Assembly: GCA_030615475.1 (NCBI GenBank)
Contig: JAUWZF010000086.1
Location: forward strand, 1-5,572
Direction of reading: 5' to 3'
DNA from: Dehalococcoidales bacterium
Lineage (GTDB): Bacteria; Chloroflexota; Dehalococcoidia; Dehalococcoidales; RBG-16-60-22
Length of the DNA stretch: 5,572 nucleotides
In this document: positions 1 through 5,368 of the stretch, piece after piece
How the letters are laid out: every line of letters starts with the position of its first letter
How positions within the stretch are numbered: position 1 is the first letter of the stretch
Translations under genes and position numbers: made by a program
The notes under the pieces: generated by a model
The model's input: only the letters and a program-made list of their open reading frames with translations
What the model was told of the DNA's origin: nothing
The model's database searches: none

Positions 1-31
1 TGAAGAAGCCGAGCCTGCCGAATCAGCTTAA
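1..31 (+). CDS. C-terminal tail of an upstream gene (partial)
   Basis: From base 2 the plus strand reads Glu-Glu-Ala-Glu-Pro-Ala-Glu-Ser-Ala followed by TAA at 29-31. An acidic, Ala/Pro-rich tail of this kind is a common C-terminus for soluble bacterial proteins, and the GC-rich codons match polA and mutM rather than the AT-rich stretch that follows. Only nine residues are visible, so neither family nor function can be assigned. It could be a chance frame, but no other frame reads as convincingly to a stop here. Confidence 0.45.
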   Translation, partial: EEAEPAESA

Positions 32-66
32 CCCCCACCCCTCGGTTGTTATCTTTTCCCACCCTG

Positions 67-92
67 CCGCCCTCGTGGCATCTGGAGGTTAG
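67..92 (+). repeat. Direct repeat, left copy, flanking the toxin-antitoxin cassette
   Basis: The first 13 bases, CCGCCCTCGTGGC, are identical to 970-982. Extended over 26 columns (67-92 against 970-995), 21 positions match, including a shared TCT and TTAG. The copies lie 903 bp apart, and everything between them is the AT-rich toxin-antitoxin module with its promoter. The pair may mark the ends of an insertion or be copies of a dispersed intergenic repeat. Confidence 0.6.
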
Positions 93-106
93 GGTATAAT
101 ATACCC
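92..106. repeat. 15-bp perfect palindrome
   Basis: GGGTATA and TATACCC form a perfect 7-bp inverted repeat around a single central A. It begins where the left direct repeat ends. It could bind a dimeric regulator or form a small hairpin. It contains a TATAAT at 95-100, but no matching -35 lies upstream, so I do not call a promoter here. There is no T-tract, so it is a poor terminator candidate. Confidence 0.5.
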
Positions 107-220
107 CATCTTTACCCGTTCGTAGATTGTTTTAATATCAACCTTGTATTGTATCTGTTTGGAACTCATTTTATTCTCAGAGTATTGCATTACGGTACTG
201 GGTATTTCTATTAGTAAATA

Positions 221-287
221 TTGTCAAGTGTTTTTGGGGTAATTTAAGAAAATATTTATGGGAAAGTGGGGTTATCCCACTTGACAA
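221..287. repeat. Spaced 10-bp inverted repeat around the upstream promoter region
   Basis: TTGTCAAGTG at 221-230 is the exact reverse complement of CACTTGACAA at 278-287, with 47 bases between. The right arm contains the -35 hexamer of the antitoxin promoter. The left arm therefore carries TTGACA on the minus strand, facing away. No good minus-strand -10 is visible at 16-18 bases, so divergent transcription is only a possibility. Two operator half-sites read by one regulator is an equally reasonable reading. Confidence 0.5.
264..282. promoter_or_regulatory. Probable operator of the toxin-antitoxin promoter
   Basis: AAGTGGG (264-270) and CCCACTT (276-282) form a perfect 7-bp inverted repeat with a 5-base centre. 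Its right edge overlaps the first bases of the -35 hexamer at 281-286. ATCCCAC from the right arm (274-280) recurs at 291-297, inside the promoter spacer and 17 bases away. Type II toxin-antitoxin operons are usually autorepressed by antitoxin or complex bound at palindromes over the promoter, and this arrangement fits that. Binding itself is inferred. Confidence 0.55.
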
Positions 288-308
288 ACAATCCCACCAT
301 GTTATAAT
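281..308 (+). promoter_or_regulatory. Sigma70-type promoter of the toxin-antitoxin operon
   Basis: A perfect TTGACA at 281-286 and a perfect TATAAT at 303-308 are separated by 16 bases. A TGT precedes the -10, giving an extended -10 as well. The predicted start of transcription is about 314-315, leaving a leader of roughly 24 bases before the antitoxin ATG. The leader contains three TAAA units (316-327) between two copies of ATAGGTA (311-317 and 327-333). So strong a consensus promoter is typical of autorepressed operons. Confidence 0.8.
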
Positions 309-338
309 GTATAGGTAAATAAATAAATAGGTAGATAT

Positions 339-641
339 ATGGCAACTATAATAAAGGATGAGAACTTGACAAGGGTGGCTAAGAGCGTTAAGCCAGACCC
401 TAAAAGGCGCGTGCTTCTACCCAAAGTCTTGGTAGTAGAAGATATAACATATCATATATACACTAATAACTCTGGGCAAATTGTCTTAGACCCACAAGTA
501 ACCATACCCGCACATGAGTTATGGATATTTGAAAATAGGGAAGCCCTAGATTTGGTAGATAAGGGTATGGCTGAGGAACGGGTAATAAACCGAGGCTCAT
601 TTGCTAAATACGTCAAAAATGAGACGCGAGTTAAGGTTTAA
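339..641 (+). CDS. AbrB-like antitoxin of a type II toxin-antitoxin module
   Basis: This is a 100-residue soluble protein that probably binds and neutralises the downstream RelE/ParE-like toxin and represses its own promoter. Residues 18-52 (KPDPKRRVLLPK, then a short strand pair ending GQIVLDP) resemble the swapped-hairpin AbrB/SpoVT-type DNA-binding region. After it comes IPAHELWIFENREALDLV (56-73), a helical segment, and then GSFAKY (86-91). As I recall, that ending is characteristic of small antitoxins paired with toxins of this type. The ATG at 339 is supported by the consensus promoter upstream; the ribosome site is weak (TAGGTAG at 328-334). Codon use is AT-rich (421-480 has 19 G/C of 60), unlike polA. 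Its last 23 bases overlap the toxin gene. The family assignment comes from sequence resemblance only; the antitoxin role rests mainly on gene order and partner. Confidence 0.7.
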   Translation: MATIIKDENLTRVAKSVKPDPKRRVLLPKVLVVEDITYHIYTNNSGQIVLDPQVTIPAHELWIFENREALDLVDKGMAEERVINRGSFAKYVKNETRVKV

Positions 642-942
642 ACCTACTGCAGATGAGCAACTTACCAGAATTGAGAATGATACTGCCTTAAAAGGCGTCT
701 TAAAACAAGTTAGGAAAACACTAGGATACCTAGAAACAAATCTTCGGGCTAAGTCTCTCCAATCCCATGAGCATAAATCATTAACAAGGCGTTATGGCAG
801 GAAAGTCTTTGAAGCCTATGTCCAACAAGATACCCCGGGGGCTTACAGAACATTCTGGTACTATGGGGATGATGAGAGAGATGAAAACGGAAACCATATT
901 CCTATAATAACAATAATTGCTATAGTCCCACATCTTGCTTAA
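619..942 (+). CDS. RelE/ParE-family toxin
   Basis: The 107-residue product resembles RelE/ParE-fold toxins. It has an N-terminal strand with ELRFKPTADEQL (4-15) and a helix with LKQVRKTLGYLETN (28-41). Then come KSL and VFEAYVQQDTPGAYRTFWYY (63-82), and a C-terminal strand ITIIAIVPHL (97-106). RelE proteins cleave mRNA on the ribosome and ParE proteins block gyrase; the sequence does not show which applies. Two starts are possible: ATG at 619, chosen here because it sits just before the conserved first strand, or TTG at 601, which would add six residues and has GAGG at 592-595 five bases upstream. Either start lies inside the antitoxin gene (23 or 41 bases of overlap), so translation is probably coupled. 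The gene shares the AT-rich composition of its partner. Confidence 0.75.
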   Translation: MRRELRFKPTADEQLTRIENDTALKGVLKQVRKTLGYLETNLRAKSLQSHEHKSLTRRYGRKVFEAYVQQDTPGAYRTFWYYGDDERDENGNHIPIITIIAIVPHLA

Positions 943-969
943 TCAATTCCAACACCACCTGGACTTGTA

Positions 970-995
970 CCGCCCTCGTGGCGTCTTTGGCTTAG
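970..995 (+). repeat. Direct repeat, right copy, between the toxin gene and polA
   Basis: This is the partner of the repeat at 67-92, with 13 identical leading bases and 21 of 26 matches overall. CGCC (971-974) and GGCG (980-983) could pair across a 5-base loop, too short a stem for a terminator. The GC-rich polA upstream sequence resumes here, so this copy marks the right edge of the AT-rich cassette. Confidence 0.6.
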
Positions 996-1002
996 CCCAT
1001 CA

Positions 1003-1027
1003 CTTTTCCCCTTTCTTTCCCCTCTCT
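1003..1027 (+). repeat. 25-base homopyrimidine tract with a mirror repeat
   Basis: Every base from 1003 to 1027 is C or T. Inside it, 1007-1023 is a perfect 17-base mirror repeat centred on C1015, and TTTCCCCT occurs twice (1005-1012 and 1016-1023) exactly 11 bases apart. The tract ends directly before the extended -10 of polA and fills the place where a -35 would lie. Homopurine-homopyrimidine mirror repeats can form intramolecular triplexes; whether one this short does so here is unknown. Confidence 0.6.
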
Positions 1028-1035
1028 GTTATAAT
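1027..1035 (+). promoter_or_regulatory. Extended -10 promoter of polA, probably giving a leaderless mRNA
   Basis: TGT followed by a perfect TATAAT (1030-1035) forms an extended -10 matching the one used by the antitoxin operon. No recognisable -35 lies 16-18 bases upstream, where the pyrimidine tract sits. The -10 ends only 6 bases before the polA ATG at 1042, so transcription should begin at or next to the A of the ATG. AGGG at 1037-1040 is one base from the ATG, too close to act as a normal ribosome site. Confidence 0.65.
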
Positions 1036-1041
1036 TAGGGC

Positions 1042-3780
1042 ATGGAAAAGCCTCTCCTAGTTCTCTTTGACGGTAACGCCATCGTGCACCGCGCCTTCCA
1101 TGCCTTCGGGGCCACCAGGTACCGGCAGGCCACGCCGCTGACCGTCTCCAAGACCGGCGAGGTCGTCAGCGCCGTTTACGGATTTGCCCTGATGCTCCTC
1201 AAGGTGTTGAGCGAGCTTAAGCCGACCCACTATGCCGTTGCTTTCGATAAGAAAGGCCCCACCTTCCGGCACGAGCTTTTCGACCAGTATAAGGCGCACC
1301 GCCCGCCGACCCCCGACGAGTTAATCAGCCAGTTTGGGCGGGTAAAGCAGCTGGTGGAAGCTTTTAATATTCCTCTCTTTGAAATCGACAAATACGAAGC
1401 CGACGATGTCCTGGGTACCCTGAGCCAGCAGGCAGGCCGGCAGGGGATTGAGACCGTTATCGTTACCGGAGACGCCGATACCATGCAGCTGGTCTCTCCC
1501 CACGTCAAGGTGCTTTATCCCAGAGCGGGCAGGGCCTTCAGCGATACCATGCTTTTCGACGAGGATGCCGTCAGGGAGAAATACGGCGTCGGCCCGGAAC
1601 ATATCACCGACCTCAAAGCTATGATGGGCGACCCCTCCGATAATATCCCCGGTATCCCCAGCATAGGGCCAGTCAATGCGGCTAAACTAATCAGGCAATT
1701 TGGCTCTATAGAAGAAATCTATACTCATTTAGATGAGGTAACTCCACCAAGAATCCAGACCTTGTTGCGTGAAAATGAAGGCATGGCTCGTCAAAGCAAA
1801 GAGCTGGCAACTATCGTCACGAAGACGCCGGTCACGTTAAACCTTGACGATTGCCGGGTCAGCCAGTTCGACCGGAAGCAGGCGGCCGACTTCCTGGGTG
1901 AGATGGAGTTCTACAGCCTCCTGCCCAAACTGCCGGGCATGGAAGGGGAGTCGGACAAGGTGCAGGTCGAAGCCGCTCCGGCGCAGGGGGACTACCGTGT
2001 CGTGGCCACCACCGAAGACCTCGACGAGCTGGTCAACCGCCTGTCGGCGGCCAGGTCCTTCGCCTTCGATACGGAGACAACCGGCCTGAACCCGATGTCG
2101 GCGCAGCTTGTCGGCATATCCCTGGCCGTTGAGCAGGGCAGGGCGTATTACATACCGGTCGGCCATACAATCCTGGACGCGGTCACACAGCTGCCGCCGG
2201 AACAGGTCATCAATCGACTCAAACCTCTTCTTGAGGACCCCAAATTAACCAAGCTGGCCCACAACGGCAAGTACGACATGATGGTACTGGCGGAGTGTGG
2301 GGTGGATATTCACGGTCTCAGCTTCGATACCATGATTGCCGCCCACCTGCTGGGAGAAAAGGCCGTGGGGCTGAAAGCGCTGGCCTTCAGCAAGCTGGGT
2401 ATCGAGATGACACCCATCAAATCTCTTATCGGCACCGGTGCCAAGCAGATATCGATGTCGCAGGTTGACATAAAGCAGGCTGCCGACTACGCCTGTGCCG
2501 ATGCCGACATGACTTTAAGGCTGGCGACTCTATTTGAAAAGGAGCTGGATAAGCAGGGTTTAATAAAACTCTTTAACGGGGTCGAGATGCCGCTGGTGCC
2601 GGTCTTACTGCTCATGGAAAGAAACGGCGTGGCTGTGGATACGGGGATATTGCAGGGAATGTCAAAAAATCTCGGCGAGCAGGTGGTCGTACTGGAGGGG
2701 AAGATATACGACCGCGTCGGCCACGAGTTCAATATCAACTCGCCTCAGCAGCTCGGACGCGTCCTTTTCGACGAACTGCAGTTACCCACGACTCGCCGGG
2801 GTAAGAGCAAATACTCCACCGAGGCCTCGGTCCTGGAGGAATTTCGTAAAGACTACCCGATTGCCGGTGATATCCTTGAATATCGTCAGCTTACCAAAAT
2901 AAAGTCGACCTATATCGATACCCTGCCGGGTCTAGTGAATCCAAAGACCGGGCGGATTCATACCAGTTTCAACCAGACCCGGACGACTACCGGGCGGCTT
3001 TCTTCCAGCGACCCCAATATGCAGAATATCCCTGTAAGGGGGGAACTGGGGGGACAGGTAAGGCAGGCATTTATCGCTCCGCAGGGTTCCAGTCTCATGG
3101 GTGGGGACTATTCCCAGATAGACCTCCGGGCTCTGGCGCACCTGTCGCAGGACGAGAGCCTTGTCAAAGCCTTCAGGCATGACGAGGACATCCACGCGGT
3201 GACGGCGGCCCGGCTCTTCGGCGTGGAGGCCTCTCAAATAACAGCAGACATGAGGCGGTTCGCCAAGACGGTCAATTTCGGCGTTATCTACGGTATGAGC
3301 GACTACGGCCTTGAGCAGGCCACCGAGCTTTCCCGCGAGGAAGCCGGTAAGTTCATCAGGGCCTATTTTGTGAAATATCCGGGCGTACGGAAATACCTCG
3401 ACGATACCAAGGAGCAGGCGAGGGAACAGGGCTACGTGCAGACATTGCTGGGCAGACGACGTTATATTCCTGATATCAATTCAGCCAATCGGCAGGTGCG
3501 GGAAGCCGCCGAGCGCATGGCTATTAACATGCCGGTGCAGGGGACATCCGCCGATATTATTAAAATAGCGATGGTAAACCTGTACCGCGAGATGGAAAAG
3601 AAGAAATTGAAAAGCAAGATGCTGCTCCAGGTACATGACGAGCTTGTCTTCGAGGTGCCGGATGAGGAGATGACGACCCTGCGTAAGCTGGTGTCTGATG
3701 TGATGTCTTCGGCGGTGGAGCTGACCGTTCCGTTGAAGGTGGATACCAAAGCCGGCCGGAACTGGGGAGAGATGAAATAG
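1042..3780 (+). CDS. polA: DNA polymerase I with 5' nuclease, proofreading and polymerase domains
   Basis: The 912-residue product is full length for the family (E. coli has 928). It fills gaps in excision repair and removes RNA primers. The 5' nuclease (about 1-290) has metal-site acidic residues D10, E119, D121, D122, D144, D146, D197 and D200, plus a helix-3-turn-helix near 204-217. After a short linker, the 3'-5' exonuclease (about 313-500) keeps all three motifs: D343 and E345, D412 in NGKYD, and Y483 with D487. The polymerase (about 505-912) has motif A DYSQIDLR (D689), motif B with R738, K742, F746 and Y750, and motif C VHDE (D866). Position 694 is Asp where E. coli Pol I has Glu710. 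F746 is the Phe form that discriminates against dideoxynucleotides. The ATG is fixed by the conserved LFDGN start. An AT-rich patch occupies 1681-1740. mutM follows after 3 bases. Confidence 0.97.
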   Translation: MEKPLLVLFDGNAIVHRAFHAFGATRYRQATPLTVSKTGEVVSAVYGFALMLLKVLSELKPTHYAVAFDKKGPTFRHELFDQYKAHRPPTPDELISQFGRVKQLVEAFNIPLFEIDKYEADDVLGTLSQQAGRQGIETVIVTGDADTMQLVSPHVKVLYPRAGRAFSDTMLFDEDAVREKYGVGPEHITDLKAMMGDPSDNIPGIPSIGPVNAAKLIRQFGSIEEIYTHLDEVTPPRIQTLLRENEGMARQSKELATIVTKTPVTLNLDDCRVSQFDRKQAADFLGEMEFYSLLPKLPGMEGESDKVQVEAAPAQGDYRVVATTEDLDELVNRLSAARSFAFDTETTGLNPMSAQLVGISLAVEQGRAYYIPVGHTILDAVTQLPPEQVINRLKPLLEDPKLTKLAHNGKYDMMVLAECGVDIHGLSFDTMIAAHLLGEKAVGLKALAFSKLGIEMTPIKSLIGTGAKQISMSQVDIKQAADYACADADMTLRLATLFEKELDKQGLIKLFNGVEMPLVPVLLLMERNGVAVDTGILQGMSKNLGEQVVVLEGKIYDRVGHEFNINSPQQLGRVLFDELQLPTTRRGKSKYSTEASVLEEFRKDYPIAGDILEYRQLTKIKSTYIDTLPGLVNPKTGRIHTSFNQTRTTTGRLSSSDPNMQNIPVRGELGGQVRQAFIAPQGSSLMGGDYSQIDLRALAHLSQDESLVKAFRHDEDIHAVTAARLFGVEASQITADMRRFAKTVNFGVIYGMSDYGLEQATELSREEAGKFIRAYFVKYPGVRKYLDDTKEQAREQGYVQTLLGRRRYIPDINSANRQVREAAERMAINMPVQGTSADIIKIAMVNLYREMEKKKLKSKMLLQVHDELVFEVPDEEMTTLRKLVSDVMSSAVELTVPLKVDTKAGRNWGEMK

Positions 3781-3783
3781 ACC

Positions 3784-4593
3784 ATGCCGGAACTCCCTGA
3801 AGTTGAAACGATAAAGAATGAACTGCTACCCTATGTCCTCGGGCGCACGATTACCGGGGTCGATTTGTTCTGGGAGCGGATAGTGCGGCAGCCGTCGGCA
3901 GAGGAGTTTCGCTCCCGTGTTGTCGGGCAGAGAATCACCGGCCTTTCCCGGCGTGGCAAGTACCTCTTCTTTCACCTGAGCGGCGGCGAGGTGCTGGTCA
4001 TGCACATGAAGATGACTGGTTCCCTGCTGGTAGACCCGTCCGACGGCAGGTTTACGCGCGCTATATTACACCTGGATAACGGCACGGCGCTGCATTTCTG
4101 GGACCCGCGTAAGTTCGGGGTGATGTGGCTGGATAAAGACGATAGCGCCGTGGCCGCAAAATTGGGCCCGGAGCCGCTGGAGGATGGTTTTACGTCGGGA
4201 GTGCTGGCGGAACTATTACGAAAACGTACCGCGCCGATAAAGCCCGTCCTCCTCGACCAGTCCGTTATTGCCGGTATCGGCAATATGTACGCCGATGAGG
4301 CTTTGTTCGATGCTAAAATCCACCCCATGAGACCGGCGGGGAGCCTCTCCGGGGATGAAATTGAGCGACTTCATGCCTCCATCAGGCGGGTGTTATGGAA
4401 GGCCCTTAAAGAAAAGGGCGCCAGCATACGCAACTATATTCGCCCTGACGGCAGTCCGGGCACCGCCCACGACGAGTTTAACGTCGCCCACGGTGTCGGC
4501 AAAGACTGCCCCAACTGCGGCACGCCCATCAGGCGTATCTTAGTACGCAATCGCGGCACATATTTCTGCCCCGAATGCCAGCGGGAGGGTTAA
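3784..4593 (+). CDS. mutM: Formamidopyrimidine-DNA glycosylase (Fpg/MutM)
   Basis: This 269-residue, usual-length enzyme removes 8-oxoguanine and ring-opened purines and nicks the abasic site by beta,delta-elimination. It starts with the invariant PELPEVET, whose Pro2 is the N-terminal nucleophile after Met removal, followed by catalytic Glu3. Lys59 in RRGKYL matches the conserved catalytic-loop Lys57 of E. coli. Met77 in HMKMTGS and the DPRKFG motif (R109, F111) are the void-filling residues. IGNMYADEALF (165-175) supplies the conserved Asn167. A zinc finger closes the protein with C242-x2-C245-x16-C262-x2-C265. The gene begins 3 bases after the polA stop, with GGGGAGAG at 3764-3771 as a rather distant ribosome site, so it is probably co-transcribed and translationally coupled. 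Its product creates the gaps that Pol I fills. The stop codon overlaps that of the convergent gene. Confidence 0.97.
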   Translation: MPELPEVETIKNELLPYVLGRTITGVDLFWERIVRQPSAEEFRSRVVGQRITGLSRRGKYLFFHLSGGEVLVMHMKMTGSLLVDPSDGRFTRAILHLDNGTALHFWDPRKFGVMWLDKDDSAVAAKLGPEPLEDGFTSGVLAELLRKRTAPIKPVLLDQSVIAGIGNMYADEALFDAKIHPMRPAGSLSGDEIERLHASIRRVLWKALKEKGASIRNYIRPDGSPGTAHDEFNVAHGVGKDCPNCGTPIRRILVRNRGTYFCPECQREG

Positions 4594-5207
4594 TCGTCCC
4601 ACAGGCGGAAGGGTGGGTATTTATCGGTCATCAGCGTCACGTAGGCAACCACGCGGAATGACCAGCGGTTCAGGCCCACACAAAGTTTAAAAATATCCCC
4701 GGGATACTTCCCGGTAAACAGCACCGCTATAGCACCAAAGATTGCGAGAATCGACGTGAGACCGACATTGCCTTGTCCCCAGCCTCCCTGGAAGGTAGCA
4801 GTGACAATGTAATGCGGGATTCCCAGCAGCCACTTTACCCAGATCAATCCTTGGGACAGCTTCTCGGGATAAGGTATGTCCAGGTCGGCGGGATAGTCGG
4901 GGTCGGTTTTCAGGCTGAAGGGAGGGTACTTGTCCGTACCCAGCGCCTGGTAGCTGTAAAAACCCACACGCCATGTCCAGCGCAGGACACCGGCATTAAA
5001 ATCGAATAAACCGCGTGGGTATTTCGCCGTGAACAGGATGGCGAAGAAGGCGATAATCCACACTATCGCAAAGGCTATCCACAAGAAGCAAAGGCAGAAA
5101 TAATGTGGTATAGCCAGCAGCCACTTGAGCAGCCACCACCCCCGACTCGGGGGTATGGTTAGCTCCCCTCTGAGAGTTACCGGATAGGTCTTGTTTTCCG
5201 CGTTCAT
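4590..5207 (-). CDS. Tandem DUF4389 membrane protein
   Basis: The 205-residue product is two diverged copies of a DUF4389-type unit. The first (about 24-99) reads KWLLAIPHYF, a long hydrophobic segment (38-60), LFTAKYPRGLFDF, LRWTWRV and ends TDKYPPFSL. The second (about 121-202) repeats KWLLGIPHYI, a hydrophobic stretch (148-165), LFTGKYPGDIF, NRWSFRV and TDKYPPFRL. A charged, Pro/Asp-rich linker (100-116) joins them. The second copy has a Gly/Gln-rich insert, GGWGQGN (141-147), where the first is continuously hydrophobic. No signal peptide precedes the first unit. The family is annotated only as an integral membrane domain of unknown function, and I assign none. A perfect AAGGAGGT (5213-5220, minus strand) lies 5 bases before the ATG and fixes the start. 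The gene converges on mutM, with stop codons overlapping at TTAA 4590-4593, and diverges from the broken gene to its right. Confidence 0.88.
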   Translation of the reverse strand: MNAENKTYPVTLRGELTIPPSRGWWLLKWLLAIPHYFCLCFLWIAFAIVWIIAFFAILFTAKYPRGLFDFNAGVLRWTWRVGFYSYQALGTDKYPPFSLKTDPDYPADLDIPYPEKLSQGLIWVKWLLGIPHYIVTATFQGGWGQGNVGLTSILAIFGAIAVLFTGKYPGDIFKLCVGLNRWSFRVVAYVTLMTDKYPPFRLWDD

Positions 5208-5212
5208 TATTA

Positions 5213-5220
5213 ACCTCCTT
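5213..5220 (-). promoter_or_regulatory. Consensus ribosome binding site of the DUF4389 gene
   Basis: Read on the minus strand this is AAGGAGGT, a full match to the anti-Shine-Dalgarno sequence, with 5 bases before the ATG at 5207-5205. It is by far the strongest such site in the window. The same GAGGTTAATA string occurs before the divergent gene on the plus strand at 5360-5369. Confidence 0.85.
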
Positions 5221-5245
5221 AATATACTGGTATTATTGTTGCATA

Positions 5246-5274
5246 AGATTACTATACCTCTGTTTAATTGTCAA
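5246..5274 (-). promoter_or_regulatory. Candidate promoter of the DUF4389 gene
   Basis: On the minus strand a perfect TTGACA (5274-5269) is followed after 17 bases by TAATCT (5251-5246), a weak -10. TATAGT at 5256-5251 is a better hexamer but lies only 12 bases from the -35. The -35 is convincing; the exact -10 is not. Confidence 0.45.
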
Positions 5275-5291
5275 ATAATACAGGATCTCCA

Positions 5292-5320
5292 TTGACAGCG
5301 TCATCACATTAGTGTATTTT
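5292..5320 (+). promoter_or_regulatory. Candidate promoter of the plus-strand gene at the right end
   Basis: A perfect TTGACA at 5292-5297 is followed after 17 bases by TATTTT at 5315-5320. The predicted start near 5327 gives a leader of about 42 bases before the ATG at 5369. It is back to back with the minus-strand promoter; the two -35 boxes are 17 bases apart. CAGGAT occurs at 5281, 5330 and 5343, around and downstream of this promoter; its significance is unclear. Confidence 0.55.
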
Positions 5321-5368
5321 ATGTGCAAGCAGGATATGTTTTCAGGATTTATTTAAGATGAGGTTAAT

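Larger units (their letters stand above)
32..338. other. Intergenic region upstream of the toxin-antitoxin cassette
   Basis: No convincing gene lies in these 307 bases. The first ~60 bases are C-rich. They are followed by one arm of a direct repeat (67-92), a 15-bp palindrome (92-106), and an AT-rich stretch that ends in the antitoxin promoter. A 10-bp inverted repeat (221-230 with 278-287) brackets the upstream half of the promoter region. A minus-strand frame from ATG at 190 down to a TAA near 89 would encode 33 residues; it has no ribosome binding site and is not called. I see no rho-independent terminator after the upstream gene. Confidence 0.7.

Noticed and set aside
95..100. TATAAT as a promoter -10
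   Set aside because: It is the centre of a palindrome and no -35-like hexamer lies 15-19 bases upstream; nothing downstream within range needs it.
89..190. Minus-strand frame of 33 codons starting at ATG 190
   Set aside because: No ribosome site, no convincing -10 for the TTGACA at 227-222, and no recognisable motif; too short to call in AT-rich noncoding DNA.
971..983. CGCC/GGCG hairpin as a terminator after the toxin gene
   Set aside because: Only a 4-bp stem with no adjacent T-run; the same core occurs in the left repeat, so it is better explained as part of the repeat.
1057..1602. Long minus-strand open frames opposite polA
   Set aside because: They mirror a strongly conserved plus-strand gene, have no ribosome sites, and arise from its GC-biased codon use.
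3772..3783. UAG reassigned as a sense codon genome-wide, suggested by the amber in the last gene
   Set aside because: polA ends with TAG at the normal family C-terminus (NWGEMK) and mutM starts three bases later, so UAG works as a stop here.
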